64,000 nt of DNA, taken from contig NW_020170386.1 of assembly GCF_000524195.1 (NCBI RefSeq), forward strand, positions 1,539,359 to 1,603,358, given 5' to 3'. Shown here one piece after another: positions 47,233 through 58,960 of the stretch; the stretch's first letter is position 1; each line of letters opens with the position of its first letter. Source of the stretch: Echinococcus granulosus (taxonomy: Eukaryota > Platyhelminthes > Cestoda > Cyclophyllidea > Taeniidae). The notes under the pieces were generated by a model. The model saw only the letters and a list, made by a program, of their open reading frames with translations, made no database searches and was not told where the DNA came from. The position numbers and the translations under genes were made by a program.

Positions 47233-50082
47233 ATGAATGGCATAATTTTGATGTTAAAGCTTAAGGTCAGAGGGGTTGCGCGAATTATTTCGTCGGGTTG
47301 GGGTATGAATTCGAGGGTGCGTGGTGTCGTTATTCTTGTGCTTTTAACGGCGCTTTTTGCTATCGATTGTGCAGTTATCCCGCAGGGAAATCAAGTGGAA
47401 GCCGCTTTTCTGGAAAATAACAGAACTCAAATTGCCCCGACTTACTACAAACGATTTCTACATGGGTTTCTCGCGTCCGTCTACGTAATCATCATATCTG
47501 AACTCGGTGATAAGACGTTTTTTATCGCTGCGATACTGTCAATTAATCATCCAAGACTACTTGTTTATGGTGGTGCTATGTTCGCACTGATTACAATGAC
47601 TGTTTTGTCTGCTTTGCTTGGTTTTGCCACTGAGGTGCTTCCGCGTGTTTATACCTACTATGCGTCTGGGTTCCTGTTCGTTTTGTTCGGAATTAAGATG
47701 TTAAAAGACGGTAAATAGAGTTTTGTTGATCTCTTTTAGCTTATAACATGAAGCCTGAGGATACCAAGGAGGAATACAAGGAAGTTCAGCAGCAGCTCTC
47801 AACCAACGAAATAAGGGAAATAACGTCATGCATTCATATTCGAAACGTTCTTCTAAGCATTCTCTCCCCAGTTTTTGTTGAAGCGTTTATGATGACATTC
47901 TTGGCAGAGTGGGGAGATAGGTCGCAGATTACGACCATTGTTCTGGCAGCTCGTGAAGTAAGTTATCAGGTCTTTGTCGGTCTTTTTCTAGGGAAGGACA
48001 AACTCTGCGCTTGCATAGATACAATCTGCTCACGTTTGTGTTTATTTTCATTGATCTTTAATGTTGGCATCGCACATAGTATGTTATGTTTTACTCCAGG
48101 AATTTGTTTTAGCACGGTTAAAAAGTGTCATATTATAACCAATTTAGTGTTAAAACCACGATTTGTTCGCGTGTTTAGTAGGGCTAGCGATGCACCAGTT
48201 GTAAGTATGCGTACTAGTTTACTGATTCGATGCCGTTATATCCATTTACTTTCAATGAGCGCTTTGATTCGAATGTGGAATGTATTCCCCGTAAAAAGAA
48301 CCGTTTAATTTATACTTTGAACAACGAAGACGAAGGAAATCCACAAGCTTGTAGATGTTGAATTCTTGACATGGACGTTTTACCTATGTTCTTACATGCT
48401 TTCTTTGTGTTAAGGATGTGATCGGTGTTATTGCCGGCGGTGTACTGGGCCATGGCTTGTGTACAGGTTTGGCTGTTCTTGCTGGTCGTGTTGTGGCTCA
48501 GCGTATTCCCGTCAAGTGGTGTAAGTTGGCCTTCTAAATCACTTACAATTTTGGTGTCTTCTTTACTCGAAGTATCTTTGACATGTACCGTCAGTTTATT
48601 GTCATTCCACATTTGTCTGCACGTCATTTTCCTCACGAATGACTGGCTATTTACGCCTTACTTTTCGTCACTGCTCCCAAGGTGAATCTTTCAGGAATGC
48701 ACTGCTCCTCGTCGTGTCTGATTGAGTTTCTCCTAGAATGCCTTATTATTTACCAGTATTAGCATGACTGATGTACCAGCTTTGATTCAGTAAATTTTTA
48801 AAAGAATCCGTTTTTGATTTTTCGTTGATGACCGTCGGCAGAACTTGATTCAACCTACCACTATTTGGACGGATTTCATAGCCTTGAACCAAAATGATAT
48901 GATGTGAATATGATATTCAAGTGGTGGTGGCTATATTAAACTGAAATGTCTTTGATTTGAAAATTCTCGTCTTTATCTGCTTACTCAGGTTATGGCAATG
49001 TATGTTCGCTCTCCAATATTTCAATTTTTCACTTGATAAGCGCATCACCGATTTTCAGGAATCTGTTGCTTCTTGCTTTAAGATCTTCGAGCTCATCTTC
49101 GATGTCATGTTCTTTAAATTCCGGTTCACCTAGCCACGTGTATCATCTGCCCATAACTGGCAGTTGTGTGCTCTATTTATTACCACTTTGGCTTCTAATG
49201 CTATAATTAATGAAAGTTTGGTTTTTGCGTTGGATGCTGTGCATAAATCTGACTGGTTGTTATTGTATTCAAAGTTTGTATCATTGAGATTACTAGTCGA
49301 ATTGTTGACAAGTTCCCGGTTTTGCTTTTGCTAAGCGTTTACCACACGCTGCACGGATTTGGAACCGTAATTAAGCCTTGGAGATAGTGTTTGACAAGTC
49401 CTTGATTCACAGTGATGCATTCTTTATGCTATCGGCAAATCAATTATAATGTCCTGTTTTGCCGAAAACTGATAGTTTGCATGCATGAACTCCGAAATTA
49501 TTTATTTAGTGCTTTAAAAAGTGCTAGCATAATTTTCAGGCAAACGGACTGATTCGTCTGGTGTTTTGGCTTGTTTTTTTTGGTTTTACACCTGTACTGT
49601 CACTTGGTAGCTCGTAAATTGATAGCAGTCCACCTTTGCCTCTGCTCAGACATTTTCATGCACTTGGAATCCGCCAGCGATAATGTTTGTTTTACCCTTC
49701 GTCATTGCTGCTTGTGAATGAATGATTGATACAGAATATTCTGTGGCCTTTGATCCCATCTTGATTTGTTATTTAAAGGCCTTTGGGATGAACTTGAATC
49801 AATTCTTTTGTGGTTGCAGTTCGGCTAACCTTCCGTATATTTGCTGATGTTGCATATCATCTGGTAGCTTGCTGCTATTTTCGCTGAAGAAACTAGTGAG
49901 GGTATATTTCATGCAATTTTGCATTTCATATGGCTTTTCTGTTAGCTTCTTAACTCGAAACAAGGTTTTGTGACGTCTTTAATTCTTAAGTCATTTCTTT
50001 TTTTGCAGTAACTTACATTGGTGGCGTTACCTTCTTGCTGTTCGGCATTGCAACCTTTGCCACTCATCCATATTCTCGATAA
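47233..50082 (+). CDS. TMEM165: TMEM165/GDT1-family Golgi cation transporter (4 exons)
   Basis: Multi-pass Golgi protein of the UPF0016 family that moves Mn2+/Ca2+ against protons and supports glycosylation. Exons 47233-47710, 47740-47957, 48415-48520 and 50009-50082 join in frame to 291 aa. An internal Met at 47305 gives 267 aa and puts a good signal peptide at the N-terminus (MNSRVRGVVILVLLTALFAI), so it may be the true start. Both hallmark motifs are present: SELGDKTFF (E-x-G-D-K-T) and AEWGDRSQITT (E-x-G-D-R-S). Other conserved stretches are RVYTYYASGFLFVLFGIKML and GHGLCTGLAVLAGR. The C-terminus ends soon after TYIGGVTFLLFG, as in the family. Introns are 29, 457 and 1488 bp; the 29-bp intron is the smallest in the window. 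Identification is firm. Confidence 0.94.
48521..50008 (+). other. Last intron of TMEM165 (1488 bp)
   Basis: T-rich GT-AG intron; donor GTAAGT, acceptor with a strong pyrimidine tract (TTTCTTTTTTTGCAG). No nested gene seen. Confidence 0.8.
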
Positions 50083-50930
50083 ATGTTGTCCAGTCAAAGA
50101 CCTAGGCATCTTCAAGCTGCTCATGCCTCTGTTTTTCATCTACATTCTGATACACTATCGTCTTTCCCTCCTCAAGCAAACCTCTCGACCACTACAAGCT
50201 GACCACATGCCGATGTTCTTTCATCTTTTATATTCCTCATTCTTCTTTTTCTTCCTTGTACTCCTACATATGTAAATAGTAGATGCTTTAGTAGAATAGT
50301 GAAATGGAGTATTGAGAGTGGAAGTTGTTTTGTAAAAGTGGCATGCACGAAGTCCTCTTAATCTTTCTAGTATCATGCAAGCAGCGGGCACTGTTGAATG
50401 CACGTGCAGCTTGTTTGTTGGTTGTATGTGAGGAGGGATGAACTAGGTTAGAATGTGATACCTGCTAATGGAGAATTTTTGCATAGCTTCTTGTACTCTT
50501 CCTAGCAGAGTTAACGGAACTTGAGGGACTTTCTCACGAATATCTGGCAAGTCGTAACGGTGTGTGACGGTGCCGTTAGCGCATTTTATGGTGAGTGGTC
50601 TTGATCAGTAAGAGGTTTAGATTTTACCGGCTGTCTTTGGTGTGTACGGTGCTAGTTATGGGTGGTAGCTAGGGTGATGGATGGTTGTGTCACTAGACCT
50701 AGCTTGGAGAGAAATTTCTTCACCCGGACCTTATCTACTTACATTTGTGAGTACACACTGTAGGTGTCGGTGTCTGGATAAATTGTATGAGAGGCTGATA
50801 ACTTAGGGGTGACGGTAAGTATCGAAACGAGATTCTTGAATATGCTCTTTTTTGTCACCAATGTGGTTTATCTGTGTCTATAACTTGATTTCATCGCAAC
50901 GAAGTCAAACTGAACGCAGATGAAATAAAA
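50083..50930. other. TMEM165 3' region and spacer
   Basis: Presumed 3' UTR followed by non-coding sequence; nothing else recognised. Confidence 0.4.
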
Positions 50931-51134
50931 ATGGGGGTAAACCTATTGGCATCCTTTATCGCGTTTTGGTTAACCTTACAAATGACCTATAAGATAAATG
51001 AAACATTTTCCAACGTGGACGAGAATAACTATGGTGCTTTGACAGAGAGCGGGAACTTCCTCAGCAAACCGGTGGGGATCCTGAATTTACCAAATCGATT
51101 GCATCAACTCTACGAAATCGAAGAAGTGAAGTAA
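50931..51134 (+). CDS. Candidate small secreted protein (67 aa)
   Basis: A short frame whose first 20 residues (MGVNLLASFIAFWLTLQMTY) look like a signal peptide, followed by a polar 47-residue tail (NETFSNVDENNYGALTE and then NLPNRLHQLYEIEEVK). NETF could be an N-glycosylation site. There are no dibasic sites with Gly, so a classical amidated neuropeptide precursor is unlikely. At this length a chance frame is quite possible. Confidence 0.25.
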   Translation: MGVNLLASFIAFWLTLQMTYKINETFSNVDENNYGALTESGNFLSKPVGILNLPNRLHQLYEIEEVK

Positions 51135-54100
51135 ATATGGGAGCTGTTGTTCAAAGCCCCTATTTCTCGCGTTTTTACGCTTTATGCCCTCACAGACAAG
51201 GCAAAAGTTTACATGAGAGTCTACTTGTGGTCATCTGGAATTTGAAATTACCCCCTAGGCACGTCAGGAATACTTAGGAGAGGGTATAGTGGCGCACATT
51301 TTAGTCAGCTTGTGCACTGCAATGGCGTGCATGCACGTTATTCAGGCGTATGTGGTCGACTCTGTAGTTATTCAAATGGGCGAGACAAGGTGTCAAAGGT
51401 TAAAATTTTGGGTAAGAACAGAACAGAATGTACTGAAGCTCAAAATCGCATTGCCATGATTTACATGAATGTCCATTTTTAGAAGGTTTTTGGTAATCCG
51501 TAGTTGGTAGGTTCTCCTTATTTTTTTTAAATGGTATCATTTTTGTTACAATACAGCGCAGAACACTTGAAGGTAAACGCCGGACCATAATTTTAGGTAC
51601 AATTATGCCTATGCGATAGAAGGCAGGCTAAATATCTGAAAGAAATGATTACCGACTCCGTCAAGAGCTCAGCTCTCTAAAAGAGGTTAAGCCTAAGACA
51701 TGAGCCACGCTATTTGTCTCGAAATAAGGAAAATGATAAAGCTGATAAAGTTCGTGGGCTCTATTAGGTGGTTTTGATTCAATCCATTCATGGTCAGCTT
51801 CTTGTAGGCGAAGTTAAAGCCCTTTTAATTAAATATAAACCGGTTAAAAGTTTTATTCAGCAATACTTTACGCTAAATTAAGTCATTGAGGAACAGGTTA
51901 ATGGATAGAATGGTGTTGTGACTTGACCCAGCATCTAGTTTTCTTACACGTTTTTACTTGTAAAGTGGTTGAACTAGTCCAACAACCAGTCGCTCCATCC
52001 CTTTGGAATAAATTCAACTCACGAGGCCAGAAGAATTCTATGTAAACGCCCAAACCCCTCATTCCTCACACACGCTGCTGCAGAGCCGCTGTCATTATGC
52101 GCGTTAGCGCGAGTACAAGCCTGCGCGATGGACTGTGATGGATTAACTTTTCCCCATTTCTTACATTGGACTGCGCACACGTTAACACACGAGGCATAAA
52201 CGCGGGGAGGCATTCGGCTGTTAAGCACGAGATGATCGAAACAAATGCTAAGAAATGAATAAAGCCTTATCAACATGTTAGACCTCACAAGGATGTTACC
52301 CCCTTTTTAGCGATAACTCAGAGGAGCATCCATCAACGTGTCTTTACTTTTTATGTTAAACCGATTTTCATGGTGCCTTTTTAAAATGGTACTTCAAGTA
52401 TTGGCAATTCTTGGCAATTATGTCGTCCATGGCGTCGCAACTGAATTAATAGCAGATTTTCATAGCAGGTACGATATATGCTCCGTCTTTGAAAGGGGTC
52501 CTCTATAAAGCATTGACTGTTCCTTGGTGCCCAAGAGAAGTAATACAATTTTAAAAGGAGAGCAAACATTAAGAGGGATGTGATACCTAGAAATAAATGT
52601 TGTTCTGAAAACGTGAAAGAAAAAAGTTCTGGCGAAACGCTTATCGAAGTAGCACAATTCGAACAGAGCAATGGAAACAGCACAACCTAGATGCATCGTG
52701 AAGGTAAATAAGCTATTATTGTTATGAAAAAATGGAAGCTTACTATTACGTAACTGGCAAGTTTTGCATGTGACGATATTATAAAATAAGCAAAAAATGT
52801 TCTTGAAGTGGAGGTGTGATTTTCTTGCAATTCGGTGAATCATGTTTTATGAAATGATGCATTTTTATTCGTTAAATGTCGTCAAATGAGAAATTTACAC
52901 AAGTCTCACTATGCTGGTGGGAAATGGGCTCGCAAGAAAGCAATTTATCCACTTTCTGAAAGTAAGCCCGGAACCTCTTTACCAATAACTGAGTGTTTAA
53001 CTGGGTACATAATGATTAGTCTTCTCCCGTTTTGATTTAAACCACACAAAAAAATTCTGAAATGAAAGATATGCTATAAAAGATATCATAAAATACCGCA
53101 ATAAAACAGGACACCTTCTTAACAGAATAAAATAGCTTAAGATTGTGCTAAGTGGATAAAATAATGTTTTCATGTTAAATCTCAGGCGGTCCAAATAAGT
53201 AATTTAACAGACCTTCACCATTGATGAGTAAACGCATTTTCGAACCACTTTTCTGCACCGCAGGGTAAGAGAGATGCGAGAAAAATGCCTTAGTGCTGCC
53301 AAAAACTAACAAGATAGGAGGATTTTCGCAAAAGGTCATTTGCTGGAATTAGGCTCAAGAAGATTGAATCGTTTGTTGGAGAAGGAATGTATTTCAGATT
53401 TAGTTACACTGTGAAAGTAGACTCTCTTAGCAAGAATTTATAGAATATGATGATTTTACTGGGGTGTAATAATGAAATATCTAGCGTGACTCAAGAACCC
53501 AACCAACTAGGCAATACACGTGACAAGGGTCCGGTTAGCCAAAAGCACAAGTAGATTTTGAAGCCACTTCTGAATATATTTACTAGAAACTTGAAGTTAA
53601 CTTTTAGCAATGAAAAGAGTTGCTTATTTAAATTCATTGCTTTTTCCAGTAGTTGAGGGCGTCTCTGTCACCACTTCCTAATTGTGCTTCTACAATATTA
53701 CGGGCCTTTGAAAGTCAAATCAGTTCAGAAAGTAACCACCACAGCTTATCACTTTGGCAAATCATCCCACCAAATGCACCCACGTTTGCATGAGTGGTAC
53801 ACCAAGTTGGGGCTTTCGGGTATGTTATAGACTTTAATGTAATTCAAATAATTCGCAACATCATAGAATGCCTTCATCACGATCTTTTGTTAATCTATCC
53901 GACTTTTTAATGGATTACTTTTGGACTTCTTCCTGTAAGATGTGGCAAGCAAACATCACTTGTCTGCCAATACTCTGTCCGAGTTGTGGCCATCATCACC
54001 ACTATCATCTGACACTATCTCAGTGTCAGCTCAATGGGCTAGTCCAATGGCTTTCTAGATTAAGCTCAAACAAACAGTTCTCTATGGAGTTAACCGCCTA

Positions 54101-57100
54101 CATAGACCGCGTTTGATGATTGTTGGTTGGATTAATTTACGCTAACAATTCTAAAACGGACTCACCTGCGTAAAGTTTATTGATGTTAAACAATTGTTTG
54201 TCCAAAGTATTATAATGTGCAGCACATATTTGCTTACTCACTTCGTAAAAGGGTTTTTAATTCACTTCCATAATCGGAGTTTTTGTCGACGCCATAGTTG
54301 ACTCTATAACACTGCCTTTTGGAAGGAGTCTTAGAAATATATTGCTTTAAGCTTTTATTTTACTGAATATGCTCTAGTTGGCTACTCGATAATCCTCATC
54401 AGAGCTCTAAATTTTTCACTGAGCTTCCTTTTTTTTAATACATATTTTGTTCTCTCGCGTACTCTTTCTTCCAGTCACTGGAACAGTTATTCGCATCGCA
54501 GTCTTACCATGGAATAAGGGCTACAGAAAACGCTCAATTTTCACTTATTTTTACTCTGGTAACTAATGCATTCTATAAGAGACAGATCAGATCTGGCTCG
54601 GTGACACTAAGAGAAATGAGATTATTGCGCTCATTCCCCAGAAATAAGTCGGCATTTTCATTATTTGTTTAGGTAAAATATTGTTGGAAGCTAGATTTGA
54701 TCTTCTTCTCCTCAAGGTATTTTTTAAGTTGGTCGGTTTAAAAACTTCTAATGCAATTCCTCCCTGTGGCAAACATTAAGCAGAATGGATTGCATGAATC
54801 CATCTAGATGCTGACAGTATGAAGCAGAAATTTGTCCAATCTATTCACAACCATGTTGCAGATAATGCTTTGCATACATAAAATCCATGTTGTAAAGGCA
54901 TCATTCTGTCAAAAGTTTCAAAGGTATTGCTCATCAAAGAACAAACATTATTTTTCCTTGTATATTCACATTTCCCTAACCTTAAATTTACCCTAGCGAC
55001 ATCCAAGTTTTGAAAGTGGCCACAGGTATACACATCCATTTCCGAGTTGCTCTAGACCCCAGGGTCTCCTTATGAAAATCAAAATAATTGTCTGACCTAA
55101 TTTTGTACATCATATTTATTTCTTTAAGTTACTGTCAAAATAAATAGTACTGCTTATTTGAAAACGTCTCCGGCGGCAAAACTGCTCCTTTCTTCTTGAT
55201 ATAAAGCTTTGTCCTGCGCTTCCAGTTATCATACATACGTGTAGTTGTTTTGGAAGGGTAAAAAGTAAATTGTGTCTCTAGGTATGATGTAGAGTTGGTT
55301 AACTCTGACAGACAAGTGATAGCAACCCGATTAATGTAACTTTTTTAGTTATCATGCAGCGATTTTCTGTACATCGCTATAGTCAGGATATGGTCTCTCT
55401 ATTTCAAAAATCCCTGAAGTTTTTAACGAGTAAAAAGCATGAATTCTTGGGTATCATTATTAAAATGCTACTGTTGCACCTCAGTGGAAATCTTGATTTT
55501 ATTTTATGGGCGCCTAAAATCGTACTTGTTTCGACACCAGTTGTTAAAAGCATAATACACAAAATTCATATCTTTGACACTTCTAATGTGGCGAGTCCAT
55601 TCCTCATATAGTTATGTCTTTGTAATAAAGCGGACGTCGGATTTAACCGCACCCAGGTCGAAGACTGGAAGACGAGAAAAGTGTGCCCAATAGCATCACC
55701 GTCAGTAATGCAAATAGCTTAACAACACCGTCATATTATAGCATTCAGATTATGGAAATGAACCAATACTAAGTACTTACCTACTTGACTGATCCGTTCG
55801 TGGGAAAATCCATCACAGCACGATTAATTCAAATGCCTATTCTTCATTGCCACTGCATATCATGCAAATTTTTTCAATGTGTCACTGAAAGTATTAGATT
55901 GCATACATATCGAATGAAGTATCCGAGTAACTAACAGAGAAGAAGTGGATGCTTTGCTGTGGATGTGATACGACGGTCTTTTATCAAATGTACAATAAGC
56001 TGCAGTTGACCTAATCTGTATTCCGTCCTAGCATCTTATTACACTTTGGCCGTACTCACCGTATCAAACATAATTTCATTACTTCTTGTGCTTTTGGTAA
56101 TTTTATTTTCCACTTTGAACATTCTTTTTCTCGGGATTTTCCTTGAGACAAAATCTTAATGGACAATCCTCGCCATTTGGCTCATTCCAGCAATGAATGT
56201 TTTGAATTCGTGGCCAAATAAACGCATATATTTCGTGCATGTACATACTGACTAGAGAGCCTTTGCGGCTTAGAATATATTCTCATTCGGAGAGACGGTG
56301 ACTGGGATGCCATATGCGGTTAGATTAGCCAGAGGGCAAGGAGACAATGAAAATAGAGTGAACAGCTGTTTCCTCTGATGTTGTCACATTTGACTCCAGT
56401 TTATTTTACCCTTGGTTAATTCAACCCAACACCACTTCCCAAAAACACGAGGTGAATTCCATGTCTAATATCTCCATTTTATACAAAAATGACGGATAGG
56501 TTTGTCATTAATGAGTTAAAATAATACCTGGTTTCCAATGCACAAATTTTATGCAGAATTTAAGCGATGCGTACTTTATTTCCCTGCGATACTTCAATAC
56601 ATTTGAGAAGCGCATCTATAAATATGCTGTTATTAGCCCGTATTATCCTCCCCTGCTGGTGAAAGCACCTCAGAAGTGAAGACGCCTACATTTGCCAAAC
56701 CCATCCCAAGAACCAGGGACATGCTACCAAATGTGCTGCTTAGGTTTCGTTACATGAATAAACAAATTTCATTATAAATGTCACCGCCTAGAAACCCATC
56801 ACTCAATTCCAAGGTTTTGGTATTTATTGCAGATTTTGGGAAGAAATAGCATCACAATACATCACCAATGATATTTCTGAATTAAAAAACATTCAACCGT
56901 AATACTTTAAAGCGACTTTAAATAATTAAGGAATGACCTCTAAGGAAGAAGTGAAATATCTTTAAAAAAATTGGCCGAAAATGCAAAATAAACATTTTGG
57001 CAATCGATCAGGATGATTTTGCGTTATTCGAATAGGCTGCCAGCGTTTCAGCCCAGTGATGAATGAAATGACGACACTCCGTTTACTGGCGTAATTAACT

Positions 57101-58960
57101 TTCGTTTGTATGCTGGTCCCCGCAGTATGCTCCAGTCTTGCAGCCTTAACCACTAGTAGTAGGGGTTGAACTGCTGACCTTTTACTGACAATTTTCTGCC
57201 GGGTTAAGGAGCCCGAATATTTGAGCATCATCTGTCAAATTAGTCCACTCACATCTACTGAGAGATGTCCATCCATGCAGATGTCATACTCCTTCTTGAA
57301 CCGTACTAGTGTCCATATGTTGGCTGGTTTAAATACGATCTTTTGACACTTTGTAGCATTTGCTTTCTACCCCTACTTAATGCGTAAGCAGTAAGGAATT
57401 CACTCAAAGGTAATGCAAAACACGAATAATATCCCAAGAGGAAGCTGCATTGGGATCCCATCGAGGTGAACACGCTTAGTCTATTATTTCGTGAAAGGCG
57501 ATGACCCCAACCTCACAGCCAAATCCAAGCCAAGGTGCGTGTTTCAAGCAACGTGGTGACCCTTCTTTGCACACCTTCTGGTACGACACCATTTAAGATT
57601 ATTTTCGATCTTTTATATTTGTCGTTCATGGGTATGCAATCATAGTAATTGCTTTGCAGCACTCAAGAAACTCACCGTATCATATTAGTTTTACCCTATT
57701 ATGATGCATTTACCCCAAGAAATTAGTACTACCACGATTCCCTGAAGAAATAAAACGTTTTCTAAACGCAAGCAATAGGGTAACTTTATTCAAAACTTTC
57801 GTTTTTACCTTTGTTGCTACTTAGTTCGCCCGCATTTAAGTGAAATGATTGACTATAATATTTCCAGCTAGGTACGTTATGTGGGTTTTACATGATAGCT
57901 TTATCGGAATTATAAATAAGCTTTCCTTCTTTGTTTCTTTGCAGAGGACAATTCGCCACTTTGGCGATAGCGCTATTTATTGGAGTCAGGTATCCTCCAA
58001 GTTATTGCCTACTTAAGTTGAGCCACCATGTAATTTCAGTCATAATCCGGGTGCGCATATTCCATTATGAATCTCAGTAAGTTCCAATTAAAGGACTAGC
58101 CATAAAAACGTAGAAATATGAATGCTCTAGTTATCTGGCACCATCGCAGTAACTTCATGTCAGCCAAAACCAATGCGATACTACTGTCCTCTGAGATTTG
58201 TTAGTAAGCTCCGTAATCTATACACTCCTGCTTGGAGGAGGGTGGTATTTTGCCCTCTTCTAACATAAATACTTGTCGCAATACCAGAATTACAGACATG
58301 ATCATGCTTGTTGCCCCCTTGGGTTTAACTAAGATACTTTTAGCAGAGATTTATGATCTGACCGTCACTGTGCAAGGTGAATCGCCTTTACGTTATCCAT
58401 TTGCAGGGTGACAGTGATAAACTGTCGAGTAGTAATGAACGCGTCTCTTTGTAATTAGTTTTTTGAGATCATATAGAACAGTGGAAGATGACAAATCACC
58501 CCAACACTTGACGCATTTTTGCGAATATCGAGCATTTTTAAAGTAAATGAGGTTTTTAGCTTTGACCTGATTAAAAAGTTGGGAAACCCTACCCGGCAAT
58601 GATTTACTATAAGGAATAAATTGAACATACTTGGATATTTCTGTACTATTTGAATCAGTTGTAGTTTTATTTCGTAACTTCCATTGTTTGAGGTGTACAT
58701 TTTAAACTGCACTTACTACTTTCTGATGAAAAACCCTAAAAACATCAGTACTAAAAAATCATTAAATTTTACCCATTTTTAAAAGAGAGCATTGATGATT
58801 AGCAATGTAACCAACTAAGCGTGTACACTCAATTTGGGAAAGATGGTATTGAAGCACAACTCTATCACAATTGAAATATATAAATAGGAGTCATTACAGC
58901 AAATTTGCTGTGTGTTCAGGGTGGATTCTATAAAAAATCTCATAAAAGAAATAAACTACT
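51135..58960. other. Long non-coding region, no gene recognised
   Basis: Nearly 8 kb of AT-rich sequence with only short frames on both strands. None shows a family motif or forms an exon chain that I could support. A possible tRNA-derived SINE-like segment is at about 57110-57215. The right end is the 3' side of the minus-strand GPCR gene. Confidence 0.45.
57110..57215 (-). mobile_element. Possible tRNA-derived SINE-like segment
   Basis: On the minus strand the text GGTCAGCAGTTCAACCCC resembles a Pol III B box in a T-arm context, followed by TACTACTAGTGGTTAAGG. No convincing A box or poly-A tail was found and no second copy was seen in the window. Weak call. Confidence 0.2.

Noticed and set aside
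52019..52843. Overlapping minus-strand frames of 89, 100 and 127 codons
   Set aside because: No family motif, no exon continuity, and mutually overlapping in different frames, as expected by chance in this stretch.
53868..54116. 82-codon plus-strand frame with a CPSCGHHHHYH stretch
   Set aside because: The His/Cys cluster hints at metal binding, but there is no supporting context, no homology recognised, and the length is within chance expectation.
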